From Centrapalus pauciflorus (taxonomy: Eukaryota > Streptophyta > Magnoliopsida > Asterales > Asteraceae), in contig JAANYP010003850.1 of the NCBI GenBank assembly GCA_020465985.1, positions 248,001-312,000 on the forward strand: a stretch of 64,000 nt of DNA. The letters are read 5' to 3'. This document shows positions 21,661-36,300 of the stretch, piece by piece. The position numbers and the translations under genes were made by a program. How positions within the stretch are numbered: position 1 is the first letter of the stretch; the number at the start of each line of letters is the position of its first letter. The notes under the pieces are model-generated. The model was not told the DNA's origin. It worked only from the letters and a program-made list of their open reading frames with translations, and made no database searches.

Positions 21661-24600
21661 ATATATAAGTTTATTTTAATTTACTTCGTTATTGTCTCGA
21701 TATAAACTATTTGTCGCATTCAACATATATCGTCACTAAAAATGATAATATAAAACATAAAAGAAATTAAACCACTAAATATATTTTTCATTTTAAAATA
21801 ATAGGCAATTGGTTGTTTGGTAAATTTAAATCAACTAAAATGAATAATGTTAAAATAATAAAGTAGGTTGAATTAAAATTAAAAAACTTGGACTGGTATA
21901 CCTTTTAAGAATAAATTAATAATGAAAGTTTGAAATACTGAAAATAGGATATTCAATTAATAATTAAAAAAATTAAGATCAATAATTTTAAGGCTATAAA
22001 AAATCAGGAGCAGAAGTGATCAACTAGACAACTACGGGAAAAGAATCGTTACCACGTGACTTTAGTTACAACAGATGTGTATGTTTATTGTTTAGTATCT
22101 TTCATAGTCAGCATTCTTAAATTAAAATAATATTAAAATTTAAAATATGTTAAAAGTAAAAATAAAAAATAATTACATTAATTTCTTAAAAATGTTTTTA
22201 TAAATTCTCAATTATCTAGTTAGGATTTCATTAACAAACTAAAATTAATACAATAATATATATCTTATACTAAACTTGAACTTACGTAATTAATATTGTC
22301 ATGAAATGAAGAATTTAAATTTTGATCTAAATTAAATTTCCAATCCTTTGGTATTAAAAAGTTGTAAACTTATTTATTCTTCTTGGCTTAAAAGTTACAC
22401 TAAATTTAAATTTTCGGATCTTTAGCATCCGAAAGTTGTAACATTCGGATAATTCTTATTCAAACTTTCAGATTCCTTACTCTTCAACACTTAGAAAAAT
22501 ATGTAGAAGGATTCGAAAGATACAACTCAATTCTTCTATTGGATGTTCCGAAGTAGTGTTTTGTCATCATATGTTAATTGATGGCAAGGTGGTTGTTTCT
22601 CACGACAAACACTGGAAAATAATTATGACGTTTCAAAAAAAAAAAAAAAAGGATGTATCTACTGTGTTAATCTACTCTTCTTTTCTTTTCTTTCCTTTGT
22701 GCATGTTTTTAACCATTTTGTTTGTTCGACTATTGCAGTTGCTTGAATTTGACCATATAGATTGAGTAGTTAACTTAAATGAAATGTATCTGTTCTAATA
22801 AGTACATTTTTTTTTATATTAAAAAAGTCAAAAGTATAGGTTTTTACTGTATATTTATCGCTCTTTTGTCGTTTTATGTTTGTTTTCTTTTAGTTTCTTT
22901 TTTAATTTTCATTATACTACAGTAACAAAAATGTTTAAAAGTACCTTTAAAAACAAAATAATCAGAATTTTAATTTATTTTTAGAAACTGGTAACATTTT
23001 TTCTAAAGGCAAGAAGATTTTTTTAGAGGGTAAAAAAATCATTTTTTAAGGGCCAGTATTTATTTTCATTGTTGTATTTAACTGATATATCTGCCCCATT
23101 AATTCTTCTCATCCACACATTAATAATAAGACCGAGTTGCTCTTTATCTCTTTTTAGGTTCAATATTGTTTCATTTTGTGTTGCGTACATTTTGTGATGT
23201 AAATAAAACGCCTGTTTTACATGTTACTTCTTCAATTAAAACATGACTTTCATCAATTTACAAACTTAAATTATCCTATAGTCGATTATTTGAAGTTGCT
23301 AACATATTTCTATTTTTCAACTTCCTTTTTTATGGTAATTACATTTTTATTGGATTTATGTAATATCTAGGTGCTTTGGAATTTTGTTGGTGTGTAACTT
23401 CGTACCTGCCATAGCCTGATCAAGGTAAAATATTGATTCTTCATCAAGCTAGACTCAGTTTTAATTTTTAATCTTTCACTTATTTACCTTTTATTTCATG
23501 ACTTATTATGACTTTTACAATGGTTCATATCTATCTATAATGGTCATCTATAAATTGAAAACAATGAAATCATCTTGTATAGCTTGCATTTTCATGAATT
23601 TTCCAAAAAATGACACACCCAACAAAACACGTGATTGTTAAAACTAGACCACAATTTTCTAGCAGGGCCGCCTTTTTGTTTGTGCGAAAGACTCGACCGC
23701 ACAATGCCTCCTAATTTCGTATGGTCTCACGGTTATAATAAAAATCTAAATTTAGACCAATAATTTTTTTTTTGTATTTCATATGCATACGTTGTGTATC
23801 GGTGCGTTAAAATGTAATTCATGTCAAATTCATTTTGATTCGTATTATTTACTATAATTTCTCACTAATCATTTTTTTTTAATTATTCATGAACTCCACT
23901 ATACCTGTTAAAGTTGAGTCTCTATATGATCAATTTACTATTGAAAATATTTAAGAGACTATGTTGTAATTACAAGCACAAGACACTTGACACATATTCA
24001 TACAATAGATTTGATAGCATGCACCATCTACCTAATATATGTTAATATGAAAACAATGTTATATTTTGCTTTAGAAATAATTAAAATTTTCTTATTTTTG
24101 AATATGTATGAATAGGATTCATTTTTTTTTTAAAAATATTTTTATATATCTATGCATAAAATAAAAGTTTTAAAATTTTATTTTTAAATAGAACACAATT
24201 TAAAATTTTTATAATTTAAAAAATTAATAAACATTTGATTGCATTACTTTTACTTTTTGAATATATAAAATAATGCATAGTTAAATAAAATTAGGAGTTA
24301 AATTTGGAGGTTATTTAAATCATTTAAAAAGATTATTTTATAGTAGTTAAATTAGGTAGTACTTAATATCTCAGAAATCATTTAATTTCTTTTTAAATCA
24401 ATTACATTAGTTAATTAAAAGAGTTATATTAGATAAAATGGGCGGGAAAACATAAATTAGAAAAGCTAAGTAAATGACACTTGGCATGAATTATTTTGAT
24501 TTATTAATATACATAGAAGATAGATATAGATAGATAGATTTGTACATGATAAAGGTTTTCGTACAGCCTGACTTTTCAACACCGGACCCACATGTGGGCC

Positions 24601-24890
24601 TGTGGCTATGGTCTACAGTGATTTACTCATCAATCAATTAATTGAACACTTCAATATAAAACCTGGGTCTAAAATCAAAAAATTAAAATAGAATAATTAT
24701 AAATTTGTATCATCACATGTTGAAAAACCGTAATTAAACTCACCTAAATCGATATACAAAACACCCTGACAAATATATAAATCAACGGGGAGAAGGGAAG
24801 AGAGCGGTGGTGACGTTGATGGAGGACGGTGCTACTGTAACGGCTCAAAATGGTGGTCGTGTGCTCGCTATGTAAGATAAATATCTTGAG
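21661..24890. other. AT-rich stretch with no supported gene
   Basis: 22400-22760 is slightly richer in GC and holds a short open stretch on the plus strand (22556-22765) of unknown meaning. A minus-strand Helitron-type 5' end (TCTATCTATCTATATC) lies near 24538 with gacacttggcatg nearby, but no matching 3' end was found. 24780-24880 is G-rich without a convincing ORF. Confidence 0.4.
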
Positions 24891-25128
24891 GTGACGTTTG
24901 GTTAGTGGAATGAAATTTGAATAAATTTGATTTTAAATTTTAGTTATATTATGTTTGGTGTTAAATGATATAAGATAATTTTTAATGTTGATTAAGAATG
25001 TAGGTTTGAATCTAATTAATGTATAAGTTGGTAGAAATTTAACTCTTACTTTTGTTATAAAAAATTCAAAACGAACTAAATTTAAATTTAAATTCTTTTA
25101 AATTAAATTCTGTAAACCAAACGACACC
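24891..25128. mobile_element. Small MITE
   Basis: Inverted ends GTGACGTTTGGTTAG and GTAAACCAAACGACACC. The flanking tgag on both sides may be part of the duplication. The superfamily is uncertain. The flanking segments 24780-24890 and 25129-25290 share a GC-richer composition and may be one decayed sequence split by the insertion. Confidence 0.55.
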
Positions 25129-25132
25129 TGAG

Positions 25133-26121
<989 letters not shown>

Positions 26122-26190
26122 GGTATAAAAAAATTTTCTAAATAAATATTTGTTAATTTCTAGCTTATTAGTATTATTATTAGCCACTGT

Positions 26191-26859
26191 TAGGCTTGGG
26201 AAAAAAAACTCATCCCCGACGGGGAACCCGTAACTCGACCCCGATTTGACCGGGGATGGGGACGGGGAATCCCCGATTTAAAATAATGGGGATGGGGCGG
26301 GGATGGACACATTTTAATCCCCGACCCCGGTTATAGATTATGTTTTAATATAAATTATTACATATATTTAACTTTACAATGTAAATATAATAATCCCCGC
26401 CCCCGGTTATAGATTATGTTTTAATATAAATTATTACATATATTTAATTATATTTTATATAATATATTAAATATAATTGTATATGATTTTTCTATAGTTT
26501 AAAATACTATTTTTATTTTTCATTTTATTGGTTTTATAAATGTTTTGCATCCATTTCTTTGTTTTAGTTTTATTATAAAATATACATTATATATGTAAAC
26601 ACTTCAAATATGTTTGAATTAATTTTTTTTAAAGTTATTTACATATATTTTTCTACAAAGTTACTATTTATAGTTTAAACTTAAATAATCTTTAAGAAAT
26701 TGAAAAACCCGATATCCCGACGGGGATCCCCGATTGGGACAGGGATGGGAATGGAAACTCATTCCCTGACGGGGATGAGACCGGGGATGGAGGAGAAGAT
26801 TATAAAGCGGGGATGGGGATGAAAACTGAGATCTTCGCCCCGCCCCATTGCCATCCCTA
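26191..26859. mobile_element. hAT-like non-autonomous element, GGGGATGGGG type
   Basis: Ends TAGGCTTGGG and GCCATCCCTA. Flanking 8-mers gccactgt and gtcgctgt (26183-26190, 26860-26867) match at 6 of 8 positions. The subterminal arrays are rich in cccgacggggatcc and ggggatgggg. A 60-bp segment ending in ttaatataaattattacatatattta is tandemly repeated at 26335-26450. No ORF. Confidence 0.7.
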
Positions 26860-26995
26860 GTCGCTGTATAACCATGGATAATAAAAAGGAGGATTAATAC
26901 CCGTGGGTCGTTCAACAGGTAATTAGTAAATTTATGACTGAATACCGTAACATTGTTTTTGTAATTACCACAGAAATATCTATACATTTAAGAAT

Positions 26996-27326
26996 GGGAA
27001 AATTACCTAGAAAGGTAATATAAAATATAAAATTTGACAATAAAAGTATTGTAAATTTTTTTTTTGCCAAGAAAGGTAATATAAAATTCTATTTTGCCCG
27101 AGAAAGAACATGAAATTCAAATTTTAGGTCAAGAAAGATAATCAAATATTATTCGCTTACCAAAAAAATGAGCATAAATTTAGAAATTTACCTTCTTAAT
27201 TTGTCATCAATATCTTTTTTTTTTTTCAAATTTGAAATTTATGTTATCTTTCATGGCCTAAAAAATTTTACATTACCTTTATTGATAATTTTTTAATTTT
27301 ATATTACCTTTCTTGGTAATTTGCCC
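26996..27326. mobile_element. Foldback MITE (Mutator-like)
   Basis: Inverted ends GGGAAAATTACC and GGTAATTTGCCC, with longer inverted similarity inward (aaaggtaatataaaat). Flanking 9-mers tttaagaat and ttaaagaat (26987-26995, 27327-27335) agree at 8 of 9 positions. Confidence 0.7.
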
Positions 27327-27335
27327 TTAAAGAAT

Positions 27336-28363
27336 TTATAGCAAACATTTATATTATCATCCTTAAAAGTTAAAAACCAAGTAATAACATATTAAGAGAT
27401 TCGTAAACAAGCTTCAATAATAATTAAAACCAATGATTTATTCGATAAGAGTTGACATAAAATTCTGATATTGGTGTAACATTGATAGACAGCCACCCGT
27501 TCAGCATCATAAGCCCATCTCTACAGGCGCAATCGAAAGGTGGGTTACCTTGGCCCAACTAGAGAACCCAAGTTGCTACTTTAAGTTAACACTTAACAGC
27601 CCCACGTTTTCTTCCACAAATTGTTTTATTATTTTATGTTTTGTATTTCTTTGGTTTTTTGACTTTGTGTCTTTGTCAAAAGTAGTTATTTACATTTCCA
27701 CAAGTGTGGGAAATGGGGGTAGTAGTGTTGCTGTTAGTTTTTTTTTTTTTTTTTTCCTTTGATGCATAAGTACGCAAAATTGGAATCCATTTGAGTGAGT
27801 TCCTATTTTCCATGCTATTCTAATTTTTGGCAGAAGATTAGATGGTGATCTGGGAGTTCTAACTACAATTTCCCGTCGTGAGACTGTATCGAGAGATTCG
27901 GGTTAGATTGCTGCTAAATTTATTTCTTTTAGTTCGAGATTTTCAATCCAATTCTGAAGTGCCTATTACCCCACTATCATTCTCCACTTTGATATATATA
28001 GTAAAAAAAACCAATTCAATTGCGCAATTGATCCGACTCAAACACCACAATTTTAAAATTATTCAATACCCAATTTTGTAACTGTTTGGTTGCAAGTTTG
28101 AGACGTTAATATCAAAGCGCTGAGCAAATGGAACTCAAAAAAGATAAGAAAAACAGAATGGTCCATCCAAAGTCCAGACATTTCAGTTGTTTCGGACAAA
28201 CCCTAGTTGTTGTCTGGATCTCTAAGACCACTTGTTTTAAGAAGATGATTTGGCATGTCCATGTCCATAAAATAAACAAGTTTTACTGTAAAAACCTTAA
28301 AAACAAACTTCTGACATAAATATTATGTCACAAAGGGGCGTGAATTAATTCCACAAGTTGCAC
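27336..28363. other. 3' flank of the SDR gene
   Basis: Downstream (minus-strand sense) of the SDR stop codon. It probably contains the gene's 3' UTR and polyadenylation region, but no specific signal can be assigned. The short ORFs here lack coding support. Confidence 0.35.
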
Positions 28364-28455
28364 TTAGTCGAATCCATTAACCGTGAATCCTCCATCAACA
28401 GCAATTGTTTGTCCGGTAATATAGGAAGCAGCAGGTAAGCAAAGGAAGGCCACCA
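28364..28455 (-). pseudogene. SDR gene, 3' end of exon 4 separated by the insertion
   Basis: Encodes the last 28 residues (VAFLCLPAASYITGQTIAV, then DGGFTVNGFD) and the stop at 28364-28366. It begins at the left copy of the cacca duplication (28451-28455). Joining to 37358 restores the SDR frame exactly, which proves the two parts were contiguous. Confidence 0.9.
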
Positions 28456-30160
28456 TGTAACACCCCAAATAATTAAGAGGCAATTAAATATCTTTAATAG
28501 TGTGATTTGTATAATTATGGAATCATGGAAATTTAATTAATTGGGTATGAAATAAACCATATTATTGAAAGTAGTACTTGCATTTATGTCTAATGTAAGT
28601 TAATGATAAATCTAGCAATATACTTTTGTAGTTATAAAATGAAAGATTTAAGGGGTGTTTTGTGTAAAGGTGTGATAGATAGGGGATGTGGGGTGGCCAA
28701 AGGCCAAACCCCTCACCCTTTTTTTTTTCTCTTAATAATCGACCAACACACACACTTGGGGTGTGTGTGTGTTTTGCTCTTTCACTTTGGAAGAAAAGAG
28801 AAGGAAAAGAAGAAGAGAAAGGAGAAGCTAGGTTTTGGGAGATTTATCTCCAAATTTGTGAAGATTAAAACTTAGGTTTCTCAATCATTGTTATCCTTGA
28901 AGGTATAATCATCTTCCCCATCTCCTACTTCATCTCCTTTCTTCTCCATTCTTCATTTGAAGAATGAAACCCTAAATGGGTATTTGTTGAAATGTTTTGT
29001 AAAGGCTCCAATCTTTTAGTATGTTGTTATATGATCAAAATGGAGCCATAATATGTAATTACATTGGTAGTTGGAGTTAGTTTTGGTTGGAACCCAATCT
29101 AGGGCTCAAATGAGCTTTAATGGGTTATGGATTTGAGTTTGACGTTTTAGTAGGATAAATATGCTAAAGTCTTGATTTAGATATGTTAAATATTAACATG
29201 GAATCGAATGGAAGTTAATAGATGCTCATTTGGAGCTTTAAAGTGGTGATTTGGGTTTTAACCCATTTGTGAACTCAAAAGAGTTCATACAAATGAATGA
29301 ATGGTCTTTCACGATTTAAATGTGTGTGAATGGTGTAAAATGGTCTAAAGATGTTATATTATTGATTTCAAGTATTGGTTGGGGTTAAAATCGAGCAAAG
29401 GCTCAAGTTGGTGTTTTAAGTCGAAACCGCACGCCAAGTGTTCGGTGAAATGCCACAATGAGTTCTTAATCGTTGTTGGTTTGGGTTTAATGTTTGAATA
29501 TATTATGAATACCTAATAATAGCCTAAATATGTCAAATATTGCTATGGAATTGATTAGAACTGAAAATGAGCTCAAATGGAGCTTAGTGTTGTCGGTTGG
29601 AGCTTTCGGTCATTTTCGGACTCGTTCGGAGTCCGTATGAGCTCCATTGAATCATGGAATGTTATGAAATCATTTTAATATGATTAGAGGTGTCTAAGTG
29701 ACCTTAATATGCTATTAATATTGTTGGTAAAGTCCCTCCAAAGTTACGAAAACGTTTATGGGAGTTTTGGGGGTTTGGTGTGCATTTTTTACTCAAAAAT
29801 GAGCTGAGAGCTGTCCAGGAGGTGGGTAGCGGCGCGACTAACTCCTTGGTCGCGCCATGACCATGTTTCTGGCCCAAAAATGGATTTTGCTTGGGTGGGG
29901 GTCGATGCTTGGGTCTTATACGTTCGTTGCACCTCTAAATTAGGTGTTTAAAGGGTTTGAGGGCCTTGGATTGAGTACGGAACTCCTAGGCCTCATATGA
30001 ACTTAGTACTTTCGGTTTGATAACCCAATACCCTTAGCCCACTCTTAGGGGCTTATCTTGTGTTCGGGGGCTTACGTATATGCGTTATGAATGCTTCTAG
30101 GTAATTTGAGTCGAAAGGAGCTTGATTGCAAGTTTTAGCCATTCTCCGGGCTATTGTGGC

Positions 30161-31079
30161 TAGGGCTGTTCATAGTCGGATATCCGAAATTCGGATATCC
30201 GAAATTTCGGATAGTTGAAAATACTATCCGAATCCGTATCCGAAATTTCGGATATCCGAATTTCGGATATCCGAAATTTCGGATACGGATTCGGATAGTA
30301 TCCGAAAATCCGAAAATTTTAATTTTGAAAATCATCAATGATACCACTGCTGTTCCTGTGTTCCTGCTGTTCCAGAGACTTCGAGAGCTGAGAGAGAGGT
30401 TAACCAAATCAAGAGTTGAGAGCCTGACCAAATCCGAGAAAGAGTGAGATCGAGAGCTGAAAGCAAATATGGTGATGCTGATACCTCATACATGTCGACG
30501 CTGTCGTGATAATTGATTACCCAGCAAGGCAGATGTGGGCGGTGTGGCGGCGGCGCAGTGCGCCGATGTCCAGAACTCCAGATCGATATGGAGGCCTTCG
30601 AGTGAAGACAACATCGGCGAGCACGATACGGAGCCTTTACAAAACATTTCCAGAACTCCAGATCGATACGGAGGCCTTCAAGCGCCGATGTCCAGTTCCA
30701 GAGTTCCAAGCTTCAGTTCCAGTAGCAATGTAGCATAGCAGATTGTTGTGAAGATTGGTCGATTGGAATGCAACAAGTAGGCTAGGGTTTTTCTTTTCAC
30801 AAGTTTTTGTTTATGGGCCTATCTATTAATCCATAAAGTTAATGAAATTGAAGAAAGCAATGAGCCCAAGTAGCCCAAACATAAAGAATCAGGTTTTTTT
30901 AAATAAAAAATTCGGATATTCGGATAATCCGAATATCCGAAAAATTACAAATTTGCTATCCGAATCCGAATCCGAATTTTCGGATTATCCGAAATTCGGA
31001 TATCCGAAATTCGGATAATCCGAAAATTCGGATAATTTCGGATCGGATGCTCGGATTCGGATATTTTTGAACAGCCCTA
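30161..31079. mobile_element. hAT-like non-autonomous element with CGGATATCCGAAAT arrays
   Basis: Ends TAGGGCTGTTCA...GAACAGCCCTA, with a perfect 8-bp duplication, attgtggc (30153-30160 and 31080-31087). Both subterminal 150 bp are dense arrays of the palindromic motif TCGGATATCCGA. The centre (30340-30740) is unusually GC-rich, with two copies of a segment reading ccagaactccagatcgatac (30572-30592, 30651-30671), and may be captured gene sequence. It inserted after the surrounding LTR. A degenerate relative is at about 60091-60646. Confidence 0.9.
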
Positions 31080-31347
31080 ATTGTGGCTTTATTGAAAGGC
31101 TTTGGAATCTTCTTAACCAATCACTGTGAGTTCTAGGACTAATGTAGATGAATGATTACATGTTAATTGTTGTTTATGCATTTGTTGATGACATGCTACT
31201 TGATCATGCATATTCACATGTTATAGATGGATTCATTGTAGCCTTATTGAACATGTTGTCATGCATCATGAATTGAAGATGAATTGCCATGCTAGTTGAT
31301 ATTGTTGTGGATTGGTTTGTGGTGCATCTCATATAGTATGCTTAACT

Positions 31348-33274
31348 TGAGACGTCCTTGTTAATTAATGATATAATTGTAATCTCCAGGATCGACTAAC
31401 AACCCAATGAGTATCATAATAATTGAAATTGAATACTTAAATCAGAATTAAGCAAATCCACACTAAAGCAATGAAAGTAAATGTCTACAGTGTTTAAGTC
31501 TAGCTATTACATCATCATAATTGTTTTAATAGAAATCCCAGCCCAAAGCTATTACATTCAAGTACCAATAGCTACTAAGGTCTCCGGGATATTGATTTGA
31601 TATGCTTAAGTAGATGGTCCAGCTACACTTTTGCCTTTGCCTGAAAACATTGTGAGTCAACAGTAAGCTAAATGCTTAGTGAGATAACAGATTATGCATA
31701 CAACAAATATTTCTTTACAAACAATGCTTAACCATGGGCAGTGTAAGCCCCATGTATGTGAATATCGGCAGTGTAAGCCTCAATGTGTGAGTAAACCATG
31801 CAGTGCTAGCATGGGGTGGCAGTTCAATATGCTGATCGGGGATGTGCCGAACCTGATGGGATACGAGTGGGATGATCAGTCCCCGACAGTGGCCTGCTGT
31901 CAGCCCCAGTCCAGGTCGCATCAGATTATGAAGTAATGATCATGCAGTGCAAGCATGATGTATATAGATGCACTTTCAAATGAACGCTGGCTACATGTGT
32001 GTTACATGTCAACTACGAGTGTGCATCATAACAACAAATCATTTCATGAGTGCCAAATGAAGTATATGAACAACGTAAACATGCCATTGAATGTATAAAC
32101 ATGAATGCAAAAACAATAAATGTTCGAATGACAATCTGTTACTCACAGTGATTGGTTTTGTGACTTGATCCTGAATCAATGTGTGTTTTGATAACACCAC
32201 AATGATCTGTAAAGTAGGTGTAATAGTGAATTTGTGTCAGTAATTGCTTAAAAATTGTATTCTTGAAATTTAAGTGTAAATGGGTCTGATTTCGGACCAT
32301 ATCCGAATTCGGATGGTCCGAATTGTAGATGGTCCGAAATTGGGTCCTTGGTCCGAATTGGGTTGATCCGAAATGGGTGATCCGAAATTGTGTATGGTCC
32401 GAAATGGGGATTTGTCCGAAATAGGTTGGGGTCCGGATTGGGATGGACCCGAAATAGAAGTTGGTCCGAAACACTGTAGGTCCGAACTGGGTACGGATCC
32501 GAATTCGGATGGATCCGGACCGAGTTCATACTTGGTGAAATTTCCAATATTTTCCAGATTTACGTTTTTGACCATTTTTGCATGTTTGAGTATCTAAAAT
32601 TGCAGATATGAACTTAAATAAACTATTCCAACTTAGAACACAACACTTATGTACCAAAATATCCGATTTGTGTCCATTTTTCTTTAAACTTCGAAGAACA
32701 CACACACTAAAACACACACTTAATTTCCAAAATCATACTTAAACTTCGAATCTGATTCTGAATTTTTGTATACAACAACATACATGCTCGAATTCAACTA
32801 ATCCATCATAATGTATAACATGCATTAACATTTGCAACAATAATCTTAGAAATCGGTTTTCATACAAAACCGAACCAAAACTTCAAAAATTCGTGATATA
32901 AGGAGATTGTTACCTTAAAACGTTTGTTGCAACTGTTATAGTTCCTTAATTGCTACTTGAATCCAGATTTTTGCACTTCAAATTTGATGATTTCTTGTTT
33001 CCTTGGATTAAAGCCGAGAGTTAGAGAGAGAGATGAGAGAAACCGGTGAGAGAGAGAGAGAGTAGAGAGAGAGAGGATTTTGAAAAGTGAAAGGCTTTTC
33101 CATCTTTTATTTGCTATTTTGACCCATTTGCACTTTATACCCCTCAACTTCGTATTTTCATATTTAACTGATAATATGATTATAAGTAACTTAAATTAAT
33201 ACAATCATCCAAAAGTACAATAATTGAGTCTTAAAATCGTAAATTACATATATTTGAAAATTGGGATGTTACAG
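31348..33274 (-). repeat. 3' LTR of the nested minus-strand chromovirus
   Basis: On the minus strand it begins TGTAACATCCC immediately downstream of pol and its 3' untranslated segment. The end is placed at ...GGACGTCTCA (31348), chosen for the TG...CA rule and therefore approximate. The U3-leader part has (GA)n at 33038-33075 and a splice-donor-like aaggtaacaatc near 32915. A tandem GGTCCGAAAT array is embedded at about 32285-32520. It holds no convincing ORF. Confidence 0.65.
32283..32520. repeat. Tandem array of a GGTCCGAAAT-type unit
   Basis: Roughly twelve imperfect units of ggtccgaaattggg / gatccgaaatggg spaced about 15-20 bp, all in one orientation, inside the gypsy LTR. All three plus-strand frames stay open through parts of it only because of the repeat. 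Confidence 0.8.
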
Positions 33275-33310
33275 CATGGGCTCCACCACGCCTATACTTC
33301 GTCCGCGAAG

Positions 33311-36300
33311 TCATGCTGCGCTAAACAAACTTGGGTACTTAGTCTTCATGTCTTGTTCTGATTCCCAAGTATGATTAGCTCCCCGATGATGCTTCCACTT
33401 GACCAGCACCATCCTGATTTCCTTATTTCGTAGTTTCTTGACTTTTGTCTCCAAAATGCACTCCGGTTCATCAACGAACCTTAGCCGTTCGTCAACCTTA
33501 ATGTCCGAGTGATCAGTCCATGGTTCCCTCTCGGGCACCAGACTCTTTCTTAAGTATCCTGCGTGGAAGACCGGGTGAACTCCTGATAGTTCTTCTGGTA
33601 AGTCCAAGTGATAGGACTGATTCCCAACTCTTTCTAGTATTTTGAAAGGTCCTATGAATCGAGGCGATAGCTTTCCTCGCTTTACGAATCTTGTAACACC
33701 TTTCATTGGGGAAACTTTTAAGTATACCCAATCGTCCTTTTGAAACTCTATCGCTTTATGACGGCGATCGTGGTAATTCTTTTGCCGATCTTGTGCTGTT
33801 TTCATGTACTGCCGTATGAGTTGGATCTTTTCATTTGTTTCTTGTAGCAAAGCAGGACCGGCTATTGGAGTTTCTCCTGTTTCCCTCCAACAGGTTGGAG
33901 TCCTACATTTTCTTCCGTATAGAGACTCGAACGGTGCCATCTTGATAGTGGAATGGTAACTATTGTTGTAGGAGAATTCAAGCAATGGGAGGTGATCGTC
34001 CCAGTTACCACCCAAATCCATGACACAGGCTCTGAGCATGTCTTCGAGAGTTAAAATTGTTCTTTCACTTTGACCATCAGATTGGGGTCTATAGGCAGTA
34101 CTCATTGCGATACGAGTACCAAGACCATTTTGTAAAGCAGCCCAGAAGTTGGAAGTGAATCTACTATCTCGGTCAGAGACAATAGACTTAGGCACACCAT
34201 GCCTAATGACGATTTCGTTAACGTAGATCTGGGCGAGACGGTCCAGTGAATAGGTTTCTCGGATGGGAATGAAGTGAGCAGACTTTGTTAATCGATCAAC
34301 AATGACCCAAATGGCATCATGTTGACGACGCGTCTTGGGCAGCTTCGTTACGAAATCCATGGTAATATGGTCCCACTTCCATTCTGGGATAGGAAGAGGT
34401 TGCATACTACCATAGGGTTGTTGGTGCTCGGCTTTGACTAGACGACATGTTCTGCACCTTTCAACATACTGACCGACATCTCTTTTCAATCCTGGCCACC
34501 AGAAGTCGGCTTTCAAGTCGTTGTACATTTTCGTGCTACCAGGATGAATTGAGAATTTAGATTGATGAGCCTCCTCGAGAATTACATCTCGCATGTTCCC
34601 GAACTTAGGAACCCAAACTCTGCCATAAATACCCCTTAATCCAGTTCCATCATCTTGCATTAATGGCAACTGAATTCTGATATCTTCATCTTTAACATTC
34701 TCTTCCTTTAAGGCCTGCAACTGAGCAGCTCTTACATCGTCTATGATAGTGGATGTCAAAATTGTAGAAGTCAAGGCATAACAATATGCTTTGCAGTAGG
34801 CCTTTCTGCTTAGGGCATCAGCCACTACGTTGGCTTTCCCCGGGTGATATAGAATTTCACAGTCGTAATCTTTGATCAGCTCCATTGACCTTCTTTGCCT
34901 CATATTCAAGTCCTTCTGACTGAATATGTACTTTAAACTCTTGTGATCGGTGTAGAGCTGACACTTGGTTCCGTACAAGTAGTGTCTCCATAACTTGAGA
35001 GCGAAAGTCACAGCAGTCAGCTCTAGATCATGGGTAGAGTAATCTTTCTCATGTGGTTTGAGCTGTCTGGAAGCGTATGCTATGACGTTTCCTCTTTGCA
35101 TCAGAACAGCGCCTAAACCCGTGCCTGATGCATCTGTATAGACAACAAAGTCTTCGTTCCCTTCAGGCAGGGCTAACACCGGTGCTTCACTTAGTGATTT
35201 CTTCAATTCGTCAAAGGCTACTTGCTGTTCTTCTTTCCAAAAGAAAGTAGCATTTCTTGCGAGTAAGCTTTGTTAGCGGAACGGCGATCTTTGAGAAATC
35301 TTTGATGAATCGGCGGTAGTAACCAGCCAATCCCAGAAAACTCCGAATCTCTGAGGCGTTGCGGGGTGATTCCCAGTTCTGGATAGCTTCGATCTTTGCA
35401 GGATCAACAGCAATCCCAGCACCAGATATCACGTGCCCCAAGAATTGGATCTGAATTAAATTTTGAGTAAGTACAAGCTAACAACGAGTTTATGATTAAG
35501 TATAAGGATCATGAAATTGTTTGGAATGTTGAGACGTACCTGCCTCAACCAGAATTCACACTTCGAGAATTTGGCATAAAGTCGCTCTTTGCGCAGCAAC
35601 TCTAGCAATTCTCGCAGATGTGCTGCATGATCCTCTTCGGTCTTTGAATATATGAGAATGTCATCGATGAACACGATGACAGATTTGTCGAGCATTGGTC
35701 GGCAGACTCGATTCATGAGATCCATGAAAGCAGCCGGCGCATTTGTAAGACCGAATGGCATTACCAGAAACTCGTAGTGTCCGTAACGAGTTCTGAAAGC
35801 CGTCTTTGGAATATCATCCGGGTGTACTTTGAGTTGGTGACAACCCGAACGAAGATCAATCTTCGAGAAGTAGCTTGCGCCTTGTAACTGGTCGAAGAGA
35901 TCATCAATCCGGGGCAATGGGTATTTGTTTTTGATTGTGACTTTGTTGAGTTCTCGATAGTCGATGCACATTCGCAATGTGCCATCTTTCTTTTTGACAA
36001 ACAGAACAGGAGCACCCCAAGGAGATGAACTTGGGCGGATAAAACCTTTGTCAAGTAGCTCCTGTAACTGCTTCATCATTTCCTGCATTTCAGCAGGGGC
36101 TAGTCGGTAAGGAGCCTTTGCTATTGGAGCAGCTCCGGGAATGAGGTCAATGCGGAATTCCACTTGGCGATCAGGTGGCAATCCCGAGATATCTTCTGGA
36201 AAGACATCAAGAAATTCGGAAACGACGGAAACGGTAGAAGGAGATTGAACTTCAGCCTTTGCATCGACAGCGTAGGCTAAGTAAGCTGAACAACCCTTGG

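Noticed and set aside
22556..22765. 69-codon ORF as an exon
   Set aside because: Contains a long poly-A (Lys) run and lacks splice context or recognisable domain.
28128..28319. 63-codon plus-strand ORF
   Set aside because: Antisense to the probable 3' UTR of the SDR gene, low complexity, no domain.
32283..32520. Regularly spaced repeats resembling a CRISPR-like array
   Set aside because: Units are imperfect, spacers are not unique or of constant size, and the context is a plant LTR.
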